The notes under the pieces were generated by a model that saw only the letters and a program-made list of their open reading frames with translations, had not been told where the DNA came from and did no database searches. Made by a program: the position numbers and the translations under genes. A stretch of DNA of 64,000 bases from Mobiluncus sp963511525 (GTDB lineage: Bacteria; Actinomycetota; Actinomycetes; Actinomycetales; Actinomycetaceae): contig NZ_CAUPIY010000003.1 of NCBI RefSeq assembly GCF_963511525.1, forward strand, positions 171,712-235,711. The letters are read 5' to 3'. This document shows positions 63,725 to 64,000 of the stretch, one piece after another; position 1 is the first letter of the stretch; every line of letters begins with the position of its first letter.

Positions 63725-64000
63725 GGTTCCTCCCTGTTCGATTCACCTTAATTATCCTCGTTCACCCGGGATTTTGTGTGGACTTGGTAACACGGAAGGT
63801 ATTTTCCCCACGAACAGTGCCTGACTGGTAATGACGGGACAAACAGGCATAGAGCTACAGAGCCCGCACCAGAAGCGCCTGTAAGGGCTAGGATTGCGTG
63901 ACAATCCGTTGTGGGGTCTGATTTCAGGAGCGAACCAGCCGCTCAGCGTGGTGCCTCATGTCAATTTGAGCGCGAAAGTTAGGTTGTGCGTCATTTAGTT
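63725..64000. other. Window-end region without a recognised gene
   Basis: The last 276 bases hold the upstream region of the 63724 gene and unassigned sequence. I see no convincing gene, tRNA or terminator; a gene continuing beyond the window cannot be excluded. Confidence 0.5.

Overview
This window is chromosomal DNA from an actinobacterium, most likely of the Actinomycetaceae (a Mobiluncus- or Actinomyces-like organism). The assignment rests on gene content and order: the SigR/RsrA redox switch, 24-residue ribosomal protein bL37, the fused 2-oxoglutarate decarboxylase Kgd, an Rv3235-like gene beside secA, the syntenic block secA-hpf-comF-lpqB-mtrB-mtrA, a DUF3499 gene, and the ppk1/mutT1 pair. 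By eye the GC content is in the mid-50s. The genus is inferred, not proven. I see no insertion sequence, prophage, CRISPR array, rRNA or tRNA. This is a core-chromosome segment.

Layout. 1-724: end of an ECF sigma factor, its zinc anti-sigma factor and bL37. 801-838: perfect bidirectional terminator. 849-7165 (minus): kgd, rsgA, aroA. 7234-12512 (plus): hisN, sbcD, sbcC. 12509-14998 (minus): a DUF6912-like gene, a CpaE/MinD-like ATPase and a SAF-domain membrane protein, with a small winged-helix gene (15104-15322) divergent from them. 15390-25682: a two-lobed Sm-like hypothetical gene, Rv3235-like gene, secA, hpf, comF, lpqB, mtrB, mtrA. 25822-31388 (plus): membrane protein, DUF4129, DUF4350, MoxR ATPase, DUF58. 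31397-34923: metallopeptidase-family protein, DUF3499, pyrophosphatase, PBP4-type carboxypeptidase. 34957-41143: a methionine locus metY-metF-metE-metX behind a structured leader. 41279-45845: alpha/beta hydrolase and a feoA-feoB-feoC-like iron locus. 45989-54132: ppdK, an ECF sigma factor with a membrane-anchored partner, and clpC. 54210-57204: dtd, DUF2516, ygfZ, membrane protein. 57654-63724: a phosphate/polyphosphate block (DUF47-pit, Nudix/phosphatase, ppk1) and a conserved hypothetical gene.

How genes work together. metY, metF, metE and metX supply direct sulfhydrylation of acetylhomoserine, methyl-THF and the final B12-independent methylation. mtrAB-lpqB, the MoxR/DUF58 operon, dacB and the ECF pair are envelope functions. 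pit, ppk1 and ppa manage phosphate. feoABC imports Fe(II), apparently under a DtxR/IdeR-type operator.

The most interesting non-coding signal is upstream of metY. A good -10 box sits exactly six bases before an ATG, giving a leaderless 7-codon ORF. That ORF runs into a predicted three-way RNA junction, one arm of which has an alternative partner (11 of 12 bases) further downstream. I do not recognise it as a known riboswitch class. A second window-wide pattern is TANNNT followed by six bases and a start codon at several genes, implying frequent leaderless transcripts.
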